From NCBI RefSeq assembly GCF_000024865.1, contig NC_013595.1:7068001-7132000 (forward strand): 64,000 nt of DNA, given 5' to 3'. The translations under genes and the position numbers were made by a program. The notes below the pieces were generated by a model. That model did no database searches. It was not told the origin of the DNA and saw only the letters and a program-made list of their open reading frames with translations. The DNA comes from Streptosporangium roseum DSM 43021 (lineage in GTDB: Bacteria; Actinomycetota; Actinomycetes; Streptosporangiales; Streptosporangiaceae). Of the stretch, positions 25,676-33,480 are shown one piece after another (within the stretch, counting starts at the first letter, position 1; every line of letters begins with the position of its first letter).

Positions 25676-26743
25676 TCAGCCCGCGTCACGGCAGGCCCGG
25701 TAGAAATCGCGCCAGTCCTGGCGCTCGCGGACGACGGTCTCGAGATACTCCCGCCAGACGACGCGGTCGGAGACCGGGTCCTGGACCACCGCGCCGACGA
25801 TTCCGGCGGCCACGTCGGAGGGGCGGAGCACCCCGTCGCCGAAATGGGCGGCCAGGGCGATGCCGTTGGTGAGGACCGAGATGGCCTCGGCGGTGCTGAG
25901 GGTGCCGCTGGGAGATTTGACCTTGGTCCGGCCGTCCTCGGTGACACCGGTGCGCAGCTCGCGGAAGACCGTGACGACGCGGCGGATCTCCTCCAGGCCG
26001 GTCATGGTCTGGGGCAGCTCCAGGGAGCGGCCGAGCTGGTCGACGCGGCGGGAGACGATGTCCACCTCCTCCTCCGCGGTGGCGGGGACCGGCAGCACGA
26101 CGGTGTTGAACCTGCGGCGCAGGGCGCTGGACAGGTCGTTGACGCCCCGGTCGCGGTCGTTGGCGGTGGCGATGATGTTGAAGCCGCGCGAGGCCTGAAC
26201 CTCCTCGTTGAGCTCGGGGATCGGCAGCGTCTTCTCCGACAGCACCGTGATCAGCGCGTCCTGGACGTCGGAGGGCATGCGGGTCAGCTCCTCCACCCGG
26301 GCGATCCGCCCCTCGGCCATCGCCCGCATCACCGGGCTGGGCGTGAGCGCCTGCCTGGACGGGCCCTCCGACAGCAGCCGGGCGTAGTTCCAGCCGTAGC
26401 GGATGGCCTCCTCGGCGGTGCCCGCCGTGCCCTGCACGAGCAGGGTGGAGTCACCGCTGATCGCGGCGGCCAGGTGCTCCGACAGCCAGGTCTTGGCCGT
26501 GCCCGGCACGCCGAGCAGCAGCAGCGCGCGGTCGGTGGCGAGGGTCGCCACGGCCACCTCCACGATGCGGCGGGGCCCGATGTACTTCGGGGTGATCTGG
26601 TCGCCGTCGCCCAGGATGTAGGTGGTCACCGCCCAGGGGGACAGCTTCCAGCCAGGCGGCCGGACCCGGTCGTCGTCCTTGGCCAGGATCGCCAGCTCCT
26701 CGGCGTACTGGTCTTCGGCGTGGGCCCGCAGAACCGTTGTCAC
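25676..26743 (-). CDS. MoxR-family AAA+ ATPase
   Basis: 355 residues. Walker A is GVPGTAKT (about residues 78–85), sensor 1 is ATANDRD, and the arginine finger region is SSALRRRFNTV. The Walker B position reads RIARVEELTRM, with a hydrophobic strand and a Glu pair, which is less canonical than usual. MoxR ATPases act as chaperones that load cofactors or remodel partners together with VWA proteins. Here the partner VWA gene is two genes downstream. The GTG start overlaps the DUF5691 stop by 4 bases (GTGA), so translation is coupled. No ribosome site of its own stands out. Confidence 0.92.
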   Translation of the reverse strand: MTTVLRAHAEDQYAEELAILAKDDDRVRPPGWKLSPWAVTTYILGDGDQITPKYIGPRRIVEVAVATLATDRALLLLGVPGTAKTWLSEHLAAAISGDSTLLVQGTAGTAEEAIRYGWNYARLLSEGPSRQALTPSPVMRAMAEGRIARVEELTRMPSDVQDALITVLSEKTLPIPELNEEVQASRGFNIIATANDRDRGVNDLSSALRRRFNTVVLPVPATAEEEVDIVSRRVDQLGRSLELPQTMTGLEEIRRVVTVFRELRTGVTEDGRTKVKSPSGTLSTAEAISVLTNGIALAAHFGDGVLRPSDVAAGIVGAVVQDPVSDRVVWREYLETVVRERQDWRDFYRACRDAG

Positions 26744-28149
26744 AGAAGCTCCTTCAGCATGTCGTCACGGAAACGCAGGAGGGCGGCGACCTCCTGGATG
26801 GGTGGTTCGGGCGAGAGCCGTTCGGCCACGCCGTACAGGGCGGGGTCGATGCGTTCGCCGGCGAGCTTGGTCAGCTCGCCGAGGTTCCAGGGCTGGGTGC
26901 CGGAGACCTCGAGGATCTTCTGCAGCACGGCCCCGGCCAGGCCCGGCCCCCAGGGCGCCGAGGCGCCGCCGAGGACCATGATGAGCTGGCCGTCCAGGCC
27001 GTGCCGCCGGACGAAGTCGGCGGCGACGCTCTCCTGCTCGGCGGGGGGCAGCGCGGCCAGCAGGTCGGCGAGCGGGTCCCAGGCGAACAGCTCCCTGGCC
27101 CATTCGGGGTCGCCCTGGAGCACGGTGGCCCTGACCCATCCCGCCATGACCTCGCGGCCCCAGTCGACGATCTTCATCCGGACGAGCTCGCCGGGTGAGT
27201 GGCCGAGCAGGCGGGGCCAGACCCCGAGCGGGGTGCGCGCGACGGCCTGCTGCAGCCACCAGCTCCGCTCGCCCGTCCCCCGGGGCGGCTTGGCCCGGAT
27301 GCCGTCGCGCTCCATCGCGGCGTCGCAGGCGTCGGGCGGGGTGACCTGGATCTCGCCGTCCTCGACGGAGAGACAGCGGGCGACCCGCCCGGCCATCCGC
27401 AGGGCCAGACGCGAGTCCGGCAGGCGGGTCAGCAGGTCGGCGGCCTGGTGGCGGACCTCGCGGCGGCGGTCGTCGAGAGCGGCCTCCAGGAACGGCTCGT
27501 CGTCGGAGGAGAGCCGGTCGGCGAGAACCTCGAGGAAGGACGCCCTGTCGTCGGGGGTCTCCCGCTCCCACGTCGCCGCGAGCAGCCGCCTGGCCTCCGC
27601 CGGGGCCGCCGCCCGCAGCGTGGCCAGATGGGCGCGGCGGTCGCCGGAGGTCCCCAGCTCCCAGACCTCCCGGGCCTCGCCGGCCCCGTCCGGAGCGGCC
27701 GCGGTGACCTCCTCCAGCAGGAAGCTCCACGCCGGGTTGAGCCCGGCCAGCCAGCGGCCCCGGTTTCCGGCGAGGACGCCGAGGTGCGGGCGGATCGACC
27801 GGTCTCCGGCCCCCTGGTCGAGCAGCTCGGGCAGCAGGTGAGGTGAGATCCGGTAGCCGTGGCCGGCCGCGGTCTCCAGCCATTCGGCGAGCAGCCTCGG
27901 CCGCTCGCCGCCGAGGATCCGGGCGAGCCGGTCGGCCGCCGCGCGCGAGACCGCGGGCTGCTCCTCCGGGGGCGCGACGCTCAGGGGCTCGCCGCCGACC
28001 GGCCGGCGACCGGCCCGCATCCGCAACGTGTGCACGGCAGCGCGTTCGAGAAGCTCGATCTCGCCGGCGGGCTGTCCGGGGAGGGGGCGGCGGTCGGTGC
28101 CGACGAGCGCGGTGGAGACCAGGTCCTCCCATTCGGTCGAGGCGTTCAC
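26740..28149 (-). CDS. DUF5691 family protein
   Basis: 469 residues from the GTG at 28149, which overlaps the stop of the SWIM gene (GTGA). The N-terminus STEWEDLVSTALVGTDRRPLP is typical for the family. The body is helical and HEAT-repeat-like (EVRHQAADLLTRLPDS and similar), suggesting a protein-binding solenoid. No catalytic motif is seen. It always seems to occur with the SWIM, MoxR, DUF5682 and VWA genes, as here, so it is probably a scaffold of the same complex (inference). It ends by a 4-base overlap with the moxR-like gene. Confidence 0.85.
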   Translation of the reverse strand: MNASTEWEDLVSTALVGTDRRPLPGQPAGEIELLERAAVHTLRMRAGRRPVGGEPLSVAPPEEQPAVSRAAADRLARILGGERPRLLAEWLETAAGHGYRISPHLLPELLDQGAGDRSIRPHLGVLAGNRGRWLAGLNPAWSFLLEEVTAAAPDGAGEAREVWELGTSGDRRAHLATLRAAAPAEARRLLAATWERETPDDRASFLEVLADRLSSDDEPFLEAALDDRRREVRHQAADLLTRLPDSRLALRMAGRVARCLSVEDGEIQVTPPDACDAAMERDGIRAKPPRGTGERSWWLQQAVARTPLGVWPRLLGHSPGELVRMKIVDWGREVMAGWVRATVLQGDPEWARELFAWDPLADLLAALPPAEQESVAADFVRRHGLDGQLIMVLGGASAPWGPGLAGAVLQKILEVSGTQPWNLGELTKLAGERIDPALYGVAERLSPEPPIQEVAALLRFRDDMLKELL

Positions 28150-29519
28150 AGGACGATCACCCGGCCCTCCTCGTCCCAGGTCGTGAGGGGCCGCAGGCCC
28201 CTGGGAGTCCATTCGGCGGCGACGGTCAGCGGATGGCCGCCGGAGGCCGCGATCAGCCGCCAGGGGGTGCCGGCGGAAGGGTGCAGCACGAGCCCCCCGG
28301 AAGAACCGGCGAGCTGCCAGGAGGGGCTCCCCGCCGGAGTGACCGAGGTGACGACGACGGGCCAGGAGTCCAGCCAGGGGTCTCCCGCCAGGGCCTCGGC
28401 CACCTCCTCCAGCGCCTGTTCCAGGGTCGAGCCGGGCGGAGGGCCGGCGGGGACGCCGTCGTGGCGGGCGGCGACCAGGGCGCGCAGCGGCGACGAGCCC
28501 GGATAGAACGCCAGGTCGGCGTCGATGGCCGTGCCGGTGACGAGCGAGGCGTCGAGTGCCTGGCCGGGCGGGGCGAAGGAGAGCACCAGCGCCGCCCGGC
28601 CCGTGTCCCGGCCGCGCAGCCAGACCCGTCGCGCGGTCAGCCGGTCCTGCTCCTCGTCGCGGCGCCCGAGCACGTCCCACACGTCCCTGACCGTCTCCCC
28701 GGCGAGCACCTCCTCCCTGGTGACCGGGAAACCGACCCGCTCGCGGACCCGCCGCAGGAGCCCGGCGGCCGGGGAGCGCGGCTCCCCGGTCTCCGGCCCG
28801 GCGTCCGCGCCGGCCTCGGCCGCCCGCACGACCTCGGGGAGGCGGCGGTGGGCCACCGACAGCAGGTGCAGCAGGGCGTATTCGCCCAGGAGACGGGCGG
28901 GCCAGTCGTCGGTCGCCAGGACGGCGTTCAGCCGGGAGACGCTGCCGGCGACGCCCGGGGCCTGCGCGTCGATCAGTCGTCTGGCGAGGTCGTCCCACTG
29001 GTCGTGGCGCCGGGATCCGGCGATGCCCTGCCTGATCTGGTCGGCGAGCCAGCGCTCCAGCTCCGACAGGCCGGCGGCCACGCGCTGCTCACGCTGCTCG
29101 GCCCGGCGGGGGTCGCCGGACGGGCCGGTCTCCGCCGCACCCGCCGTGCCGGCTGCGGCCGCCGGGCGGGCGACCGCCCTGGCGGCGCGGTCGCGCCGCT
29201 GGTCGAGCCATTCGGCCACCCAGTCGGCGGGCTCGGCGGCGGCGGGGACGCCGTCGGCCGACCACAGCAGCAGCAGGCCGAGCGCGTGTTTGCAGGGAAA
29301 CTTCCGGCTGGGGCAGCTGCACCGGTAGGCGGGCTCGGACAGGTCCACGCACGCCCGGTAGGGCTTGGAACCGCTGCCCTTGCACTCGCCCCACAGCGCA
29401 TCCGCCGTGACTCCGGCCCCCGACCACTTGCCGGGTGAGGACACCCCTTGGGCCGCTTTCTGGGACGAGGCGTCGGGCGCGAGCGCGAGCACCTGATCCC
29501 GGTTCCACCGTTCGATCAC
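28146..29519 (-). CDS. SWIM zinc finger protein, first gene of the MoxR/VWA operon
   Basis: 457 residues from the GTG at 29519 (IERWNRDQVLALAPDASSQ). An upstream start is open but would run into repeat DNA. The SWIM motif is at about residues 60–85: YRCSCPSRKFPCKHALGLLLL, a C-x-C-x(n)-C-x-H zinc site that binds DNA or protein. The rest is helical with Ala/Arg-rich linkers. As the first gene of five with overlapping junctions it probably sets the target of the complex. No clear ribosome site precedes the start, so the mRNA may be leaderless or the start misjudged. Confidence 0.82.
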   Translation of the reverse strand: MIERWNRDQVLALAPDASSQKAAQGVSSPGKWSGAGVTADALWGECKGSGSKPYRACVDLSEPAYRCSCPSRKFPCKHALGLLLLWSADGVPAAAEPADWVAEWLDQRRDRAARAVARPAAAAGTAGAAETGPSGDPRRAEQREQRVAAGLSELERWLADQIRQGIAGSRRHDQWDDLARRLIDAQAPGVAGSVSRLNAVLATDDWPARLLGEYALLHLLSVAHRRLPEVVRAAEAGADAGPETGEPRSPAAGLLRRVRERVGFPVTREEVLAGETVRDVWDVLGRRDEEQDRLTARRVWLRGRDTGRAALVLSFAPPGQALDASLVTGTAIDADLAFYPGSSPLRALVAARHDGVPAGPPPGSTLEQALEEVAEALAGDPWLDSWPVVVTSVTPAGSPSWQLAGSSGGLVLHPSAGTPWRLIAASGGHPLTVAAEWTPRGLRPLTTWDEEGRVIVL

Positions 29520-29640
29520 GGTCCGAACCGTAGCCAACCCCGCCGACAAAACCGGCCCCGTCGGACCACGGCCGCCGCTCCCCGCCGAGACGGCCGCCGC
29601 GGCCTGCCGATCGCGGCCGTACGGCACCCGTCACGCCACG

Positions 29641-29733
29641 GCCGCCGCAGGCCGCACGGCGACCACCGCGAGCCGGTCGCAGGCGCACGGCGACCGCCGC
29701 GGGCCGGTCGCAGGCGCACGGCGACCGGCGCGG
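29641..29733. repeat. Three tandem copies of a 31-bp GC-rich unit
   Basis: Units start at 29641, 29672 and 29703. The second and third differ only slightly; the first is more diverged. Core of the unit: CGCAGGCGCACGGCGACC. The array lies in the 300-base gap between the divergent SWIM operon (start 29519) and the cupin gene (start 29820), so it sits in the shared upstream region. There are no unique spacers of CRISPR type. Confidence 0.8.
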
Positions 29734-29819
29734 GCCACCGGCCGGGAGGCGGTCGCGCGGCCTGCCGACGGGTGTGTCCTGCGAGCGGCTCCGGCGGGCG
29801 ACTCCCTAAGATCGGTTGG

Positions 29820-30251
29820 ATGACGACTCCTTCCCGCCCCCCGCTCGCCGAGACGCTGGACCTGCTGCCGCACCCCGAGGGCGGCTGGTTCCGGGAGACC
29901 TGGAAGACCGCCGTCTCCTTCAGCCCGCCCGGGTACGAGGGGCCCCGGGCCACCGCCACCGGGATCTACTTCCTGCTGGAGCCGGGAGAGGAGTCGCGCC
30001 CGCACGTGGTCCGCTCCGACGAGGTGTGGCTCTGGCACCGGGGCGGCCCGCTGACCCTGATCCTCGGCGGGCACGACGGCCAGCCGGTGAGCACCGTGAC
30101 CCTCGGCCCGCTGGTCGAGGAGGGGCAGGTCCCGCAGGCCCTGGTGCCCGGCGGGACCTGGCAGGCCGCCCGGCCCGCCGGGGACGAGGGTGTGCTGGTG
30201 AGCTGCGTCGTCTCCCCGGGGTTCGACTTCGCCGACTTCCGCATGCTCTGA
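29820..30251 (+). CDS. Cupin protein, DUF985 family
   Basis: 143 residues. The start of the domain (ETLDLLPHPEGGWFRETW) is the signature of the DUF985/Cupin_5 family, a small RmlC-like barrel. Metal or ligand side chains could be His-Pro-Glu-Gly and the HVVRSDEVWLWH segment in the middle. The ligand is unknown; related proteins have been linked to sugar or nucleotide metabolism. It is followed after 67 bases by the aldehyde dehydrogenase gene but has its own leader, so an operon is possible and not certain. Confidence 0.85.
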   Translation: MTTPSRPPLAETLDLLPHPEGGWFRETWKTAVSFSPPGYEGPRATATGIYFLLEPGEESRPHVVRSDEVWLWHRGGPLTLILGGHDGQPVSTVTLGPLVEEGQVPQALVPGGTWQAARPAGDEGVLVSCVVSPGFDFADFRML

Positions 30252-30318
30252 CCGCTTGGCGTGACGACCTCCCCGTCTGTGGAGAGAATGCGATTACAGA
30301 CATACGAGGAGGTCAACG

Positions 30319-31854
30319 GTGACCCACGAGATCGTCTCCGTCATCGGCGGAAAGCAGGCCCCCAACGGGGCGGCCTACGACTCGATCAATCCGGCCCGCG
30401 TGGACGAGGTGGTCGCACAGGTCCGGCTGGCCGACGCGGAGACGTTCGCCTCCGCGTGCCGTACGGCGGCCGAGGCGCAACGGGAATGGGCCCGGGTGCC
30501 CGCGCCCGTCCGGGGCCGGGTGATCGCCTCGATCGGGCGGCTGGTCGAGGCCAACGCCGAGTCGCTGGCCAGCCTGGTCACCCGCGAGATCGGCAAGCCC
30601 TACGCCGAGGCCCTGGGGGAGGTCCGGGAGATCGTCGACACCTGCGACTTCTTCCTCGGCGAGGGCCGGCGGCTCTACGGGCAGACGGTGCCCTCGGAGA
30701 TGCCGGACAAGAGCCTGTTCACCTTCCGGGTCCCGGTCGGGGTGGCCGCGGTGATCACGGCGGGCAACTTCCCGGTCGCGGTGCCGTCCTGGTATCTCGT
30801 TCCGGCACTGCTGTCGGGCAACGCGGTCGTCTGGAAGCCCGCGGAGTACGCCGCGGCCTCGGCGCACGCGCTCTACCGGCTGTTCGCGGCGGCGGGGCTG
30901 CCCGAGGGCGTGCTGAACCTCGTGCTGGCCGACGGCTCCGCGACGTCCGAAGGCCTGGAGACGGCGCTGGCCGAGGGCACGGTGCACAAGGTCGGTTTCA
31001 CCGGCTCGACCGAGGTCGGCCGGCGGATCGGCGAGCTGTGCGGGCGGCACCTGCAGTCGCCCTGCCTGGAGCTGGGCGGCAAGAACCCGATGGTGGTCAT
31101 GCCGGACGCCGACCTGGACCTGGCGGTGGAGGGCGCGCTGTTCGCCGGGTTCGGCACGGCGGGACAGCGCTGCACCTCGCTCGGCACGGTGATCGTGCAC
31201 GAGAGCGTCCACGCCGAGTTCCTGGGCCGCTACACGCGTGCCGTGGCGGCCGCGACGATCGGCGACCCGGCGGGGGACGTGCTGTGCGGGCCGCTGCTCG
31301 ACCACAAGTTCGCCTCCCGCTACGAGGAGTATCTGGGCTGGATCCAGCCGCACCACACCGTCGTCTCCGGCCCGACCGGCCGGATCACCGGCGACAGTCC
31401 CCGCGGGGACTTCTCCGGCGACGGGGGGCTCTACTACCACCCGGTGGTCGTCGACGGCGTGCGTCCCGACGACCGGCTGTTCCTGGAGGAGACCTTCGGC
31501 CCGATCGTGGGCGTGACCACCTTCTCGACGCTGGAGGAGGCCGTCGAGCTGGCCAACCGGCCCGGTTACGGGCTCTCCTCCTCCATCTACACCACCGATC
31601 CCAAGTCGGCCTTCCGGTTCCGCGCGGGCATCGGCGCGGGCATGGTCAGCGTCAACAACTCCACCTCCGGCGCGGAGGCCCACCTCCCCTTCGGCGGGAA
31701 CGGCAAGTCCGGCAACGGCAGCCGCCAGTCGGGGATGTGGGTGCTCGACCAGTTCACCCGGTGGCAGGCGATGAACTGGGACTACTCCGGCAGGCTGCAG
31801 AAGGCCCAGATGGATGTCGCCGAGATCGTCCCGGATCTGGACTTCCGGCTCTGA
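30319..31854 (+). CDS. Aldehyde dehydrogenase, ALDH7-like
   Basis: 511 residues; the GTG start at 30319 follows AGGAGGT with ideal spacing. It is an NAD(P)-dependent aldehyde dehydrogenase: the oxyanion asparagine is in ITAGNFPVAVPSW, the cofactor site in GFTGSTEVGRRI, the general base in LELGGKNP and the catalytic cysteine in GTAGQRCTS. NFPVAV and GTAGQRCTS are closer to the alpha-aminoadipate-semialdehyde/ALDH7 type than to the usual PWNFP class. This would suit lysine or piperideine-6-carboxylate oxidation, but the substrate is inferred. No lysine catabolic neighbour is present. Confidence 0.9.
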   Translation: MTHEIVSVIGGKQAPNGAAYDSINPARVDEVVAQVRLADAETFASACRTAAEAQREWARVPAPVRGRVIASIGRLVEANAESLASLVTREIGKPYAEALGEVREIVDTCDFFLGEGRRLYGQTVPSEMPDKSLFTFRVPVGVAAVITAGNFPVAVPSWYLVPALLSGNAVVWKPAEYAAASAHALYRLFAAAGLPEGVLNLVLADGSATSEGLETALAEGTVHKVGFTGSTEVGRRIGELCGRHLQSPCLELGGKNPMVVMPDADLDLAVEGALFAGFGTAGQRCTSLGTVIVHESVHAEFLGRYTRAVAAATIGDPAGDVLCGPLLDHKFASRYEEYLGWIQPHHTVVSGPTGRITGDSPRGDFSGDGGLYYHPVVVDGVRPDDRLFLEETFGPIVGVTTFSTLEEAVELANRPGYGLSSSIYTTDPKSAFRFRAGIGAGMVSVNNSTSGAEAHLPFGGNGKSGNGSRQSGMWVLDQFTRWQAMNWDYSGRLQKAQMDVAEIVPDLDFRL

Positions 31855-32116
31855 CTTTGCCATAGGGGGAGGTTCTCCCCATCACGATCGCGGCATGCCT
31901 CTCCGTGGAGAAGATTCCGTGACGGCCGAGGTGATCCTCGCGGACGGAGCGGCCGTCGCGGACGGGGCCGATCTTCTCGCGGCCGGGGCCTCCGGCCGTA
32001 CGGGGTCCCGGCCCCGTCACCCCGTCCGCCGGCCCGCGCGCCGTACCCGAGGAGGACCCGTAGGGGCCGCGCGAGGCCGCCACCCGCCCTGGAAGGCCGT
32101 AAGGCCTGCCAGGACA

Positions 32117-32152
32117 CGTGAGGGGCCGCGTGCTGCGGCGCGGCCCCTCACG
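32117..32152. terminator. Perfect 14-bp hairpin downstream of the aldehyde dehydrogenase gene
   Basis: CGTGAGGGGCCGCG (32117–32130) pairs perfectly with CGCGGCCCCTCACG (32139–32152) across an 8-base loop. There is no T-run. It lies 260 bases after the aldehyde dehydrogenase stop. It is probably a U-less actinobacterial terminator, or the 3' end of an unseen small RNA. Confidence 0.6.
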
Positions 32153-32276
32153 GACGCGGACGTTCCGGGCGCGCCCGGACCACGACTCCGTGGCCGTGGC
32201 CGCCGGTCAGGCGGCGGTCGAGGGGGTTCCTCCCGCCGGACGTGTCCGCGGGGCGGGCACTCCGGCGGCCGGGTTT

Positions 32277-32303
32277 CACGAGTGACGCACTCCTCGTGCG
32301 TCA
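32277..32303 (+). promoter_or_regulatory. Two mutually exclusive hairpins
   Basis: TGACGCAC (32283–32290) pairs with GTGCGTCA (32296–32303). The alternative is CACGAG (32277–32282) with CTCGTG (32293–32298). They share bases, so only one can form. The element lies about 160 bases upstream of the methyltransferase gene and could be a leader switch if transcription starts before it. Confidence 0.35.
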
Positions 32304-32461
32304 GGACCCCCGGCGGGACACCGGTACCGGCCCGGGGATGAGCGCGGTTCCGTGTGACGGCGGGCGGTCACGGACTTCTTATACCAAATATTGAGACGAT
32401 CTCTCTTAGAATATGAGACTCCTGCTACGGTCGACCCATCCGAGCGAAGGAGTGATCCGCC

Positions 32462-33271
32462 ATGGCGGCGAAGGATGCCGTATACACCCACGGCCACCAC
32501 GAGTCCGTGCTGCGGTCCCACCGGTGGCGCACCGTGGAGAACTCGGCCGCCTACCTCCTGCCGCACCTGCGGCCGGGCATGTCGCTGCTGGACGTCGGCT
32601 GCGGCCCCGGCACCATCACCGTCGAGCTGGCGGAGCGGGTCGCCCCCGGGGTGACCACCGCGGTCGAGGTCACCGCGGAGGCGCTCGCCCTGGCACGCGC
32701 GGAGGCGGAGCGGCGCGGCCGGTCCACCATCGAGTTCTCCGTCGCCGACGCGCACGCCCTGGAGTTCCCCGACGACACCTTCGACGTCGTCCACGCCCAC
32801 CAGGTGCTGCAGCACCTCGGCGACCCGGTCCAGGCGCTGCGGGAGATGCGGCGGGTCTGCAGGCCCGGCGGGATCGTCGCGGTCCGCGACAGCGACTACG
32901 CCGCGTTCACCTGGTTCCCCGAGCTGCCCGAGCTGGACGAGTGGATGGACCTCTACCAGCGGGTGGCCAGGGCCAACGGCGGCGAGCCGGACGCCGGGCG
33001 GCGACTGCTGTCGTGGGCCCGCGAGGCCGGTTTCTCCGACATCTCGGCCACCTCCTCGACCTGGTGTTTCGCGACGCCGGAGGATCGCGCCTGGTGGGGC
33101 GGCATGTGGGCCGAGCGGGTCCTGAGGTCCGACATGGCCCGCCAGGCGCTGGACTCGGGCGCGGCCACCGGCGACGACCTGCGCCGCATCTCCGACGGCT
33201 GGCAGGCCTGGGCCGCGGAGCGGGACGGCTGGCTGTCCCTGCTCCACGGCGAGCTGATCTGCCGAGCCTGA
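32462..33271 (+). CDS. SAM-dependent methyltransferase, class I
   Basis: 269 residues with a GAAGGAG ribosome site. Motif I is LLDVGCGPGTITVEL (residues about 43–57), the acid that binds the ribose is in VEVTAEAL, and motifs for adenine (VADAHALEF) and post-I (FDVVHAHQVLQHLGDP) follow. It is a UbiE/Methyltransf_11-type small-molecule methyltransferase. The C-terminal half after about 150 is longer than in the shortest members and carries tryptophans (EDRAWWGGMWAER). Substrate unknown. It is followed by tandem hairpin repeats and the convergent carboxypeptidase gene. Confidence 0.88.
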   Translation: MAAKDAVYTHGHHESVLRSHRWRTVENSAAYLLPHLRPGMSLLDVGCGPGTITVELAERVAPGVTTAVEVTAEALALARAEAERRGRSTIEFSVADAHALEFPDDTFDVVHAHQVLQHLGDPVQALREMRRVCRPGGIVAVRDSDYAAFTWFPELPELDEWMDLYQRVARANGGEPDAGRRLLSWAREAGFSDISATSSTWCFATPEDRAWWGGMWAERVLRSDMARQALDSGAATGDDLRRISDGWQAWAAERDGWLSLLHGELICRA

Positions 33272-33303
33272 GCCCCGCGGCGAGCCGATCCACCTTGCTC
33301 GCC

Positions 33304-33465
33304 CCGGCGCTCCGCGGGCGGGAGCCCGTAAGAGGGCGCACCGGCACTCCGCGAGCGGGAGCCCGCAAGAAGGGCACACCGGCGCTCCTCGGGCGGAAGT
33401 CCGCAAGAGGGCGCGGCGCACCGGCGCACCGCGGGCGGGAGCCCGGAGGGGGCGCTCCCAGGAGG
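33304..33465. repeat. Four tandem hairpin-forming repeats between convergent genes
   Basis: Four related units start at 33304, 33341, 33379 and 33421 (spacing 37, 38 and 42), each beginning CCGGCGC/ACTCC or close to it. Each contains a short hairpin of type CGGGC-GGGA-GCCCG. Units 1 and 4 are perfect, unit 3 keeps pairing by a G·T change (CGGGC-GGAA-GTCCG), and unit 2 has one mismatch. The array fills the gap between the convergent methyltransferase (stop 33271) and carboxypeptidase (stop 33481) genes. It could act as a bidirectional terminator or mRNA stabiliser, like REP elements of other bacteria. Confidence 0.8.
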
Positions 33466-33480
33466 AACGCCCCGGAGCCG

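Larger units (their letters stand above)
31855..32461. other. 600-base intergenic region with hairpins, no gene seen
   Basis: No frame here has a credible start and protein-like composition. The region holds a perfect 14-bp hairpin (32117–32152), a pair of mutually exclusive small hairpins (32277–32303), and an AT-rich stretch (32379–32420) with a short GAGA-CGA-TCTC inverted repeat at 32393–32403 just before the methyltransferase gene. The AT-rich part probably contains the methyltransferase promoter. Confidence 0.55.

Noticed and set aside
29641..29733. Possible CRISPR or attachment-site array
   Set aside because: Units are directly joined, with no spacers, integrase or tRNA gene nearby.
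33304..33465. Possible CRISPR array
   Set aside because: The units are contiguous tandem repeats with hairpins and no unique spacers, and no cas genes are present.
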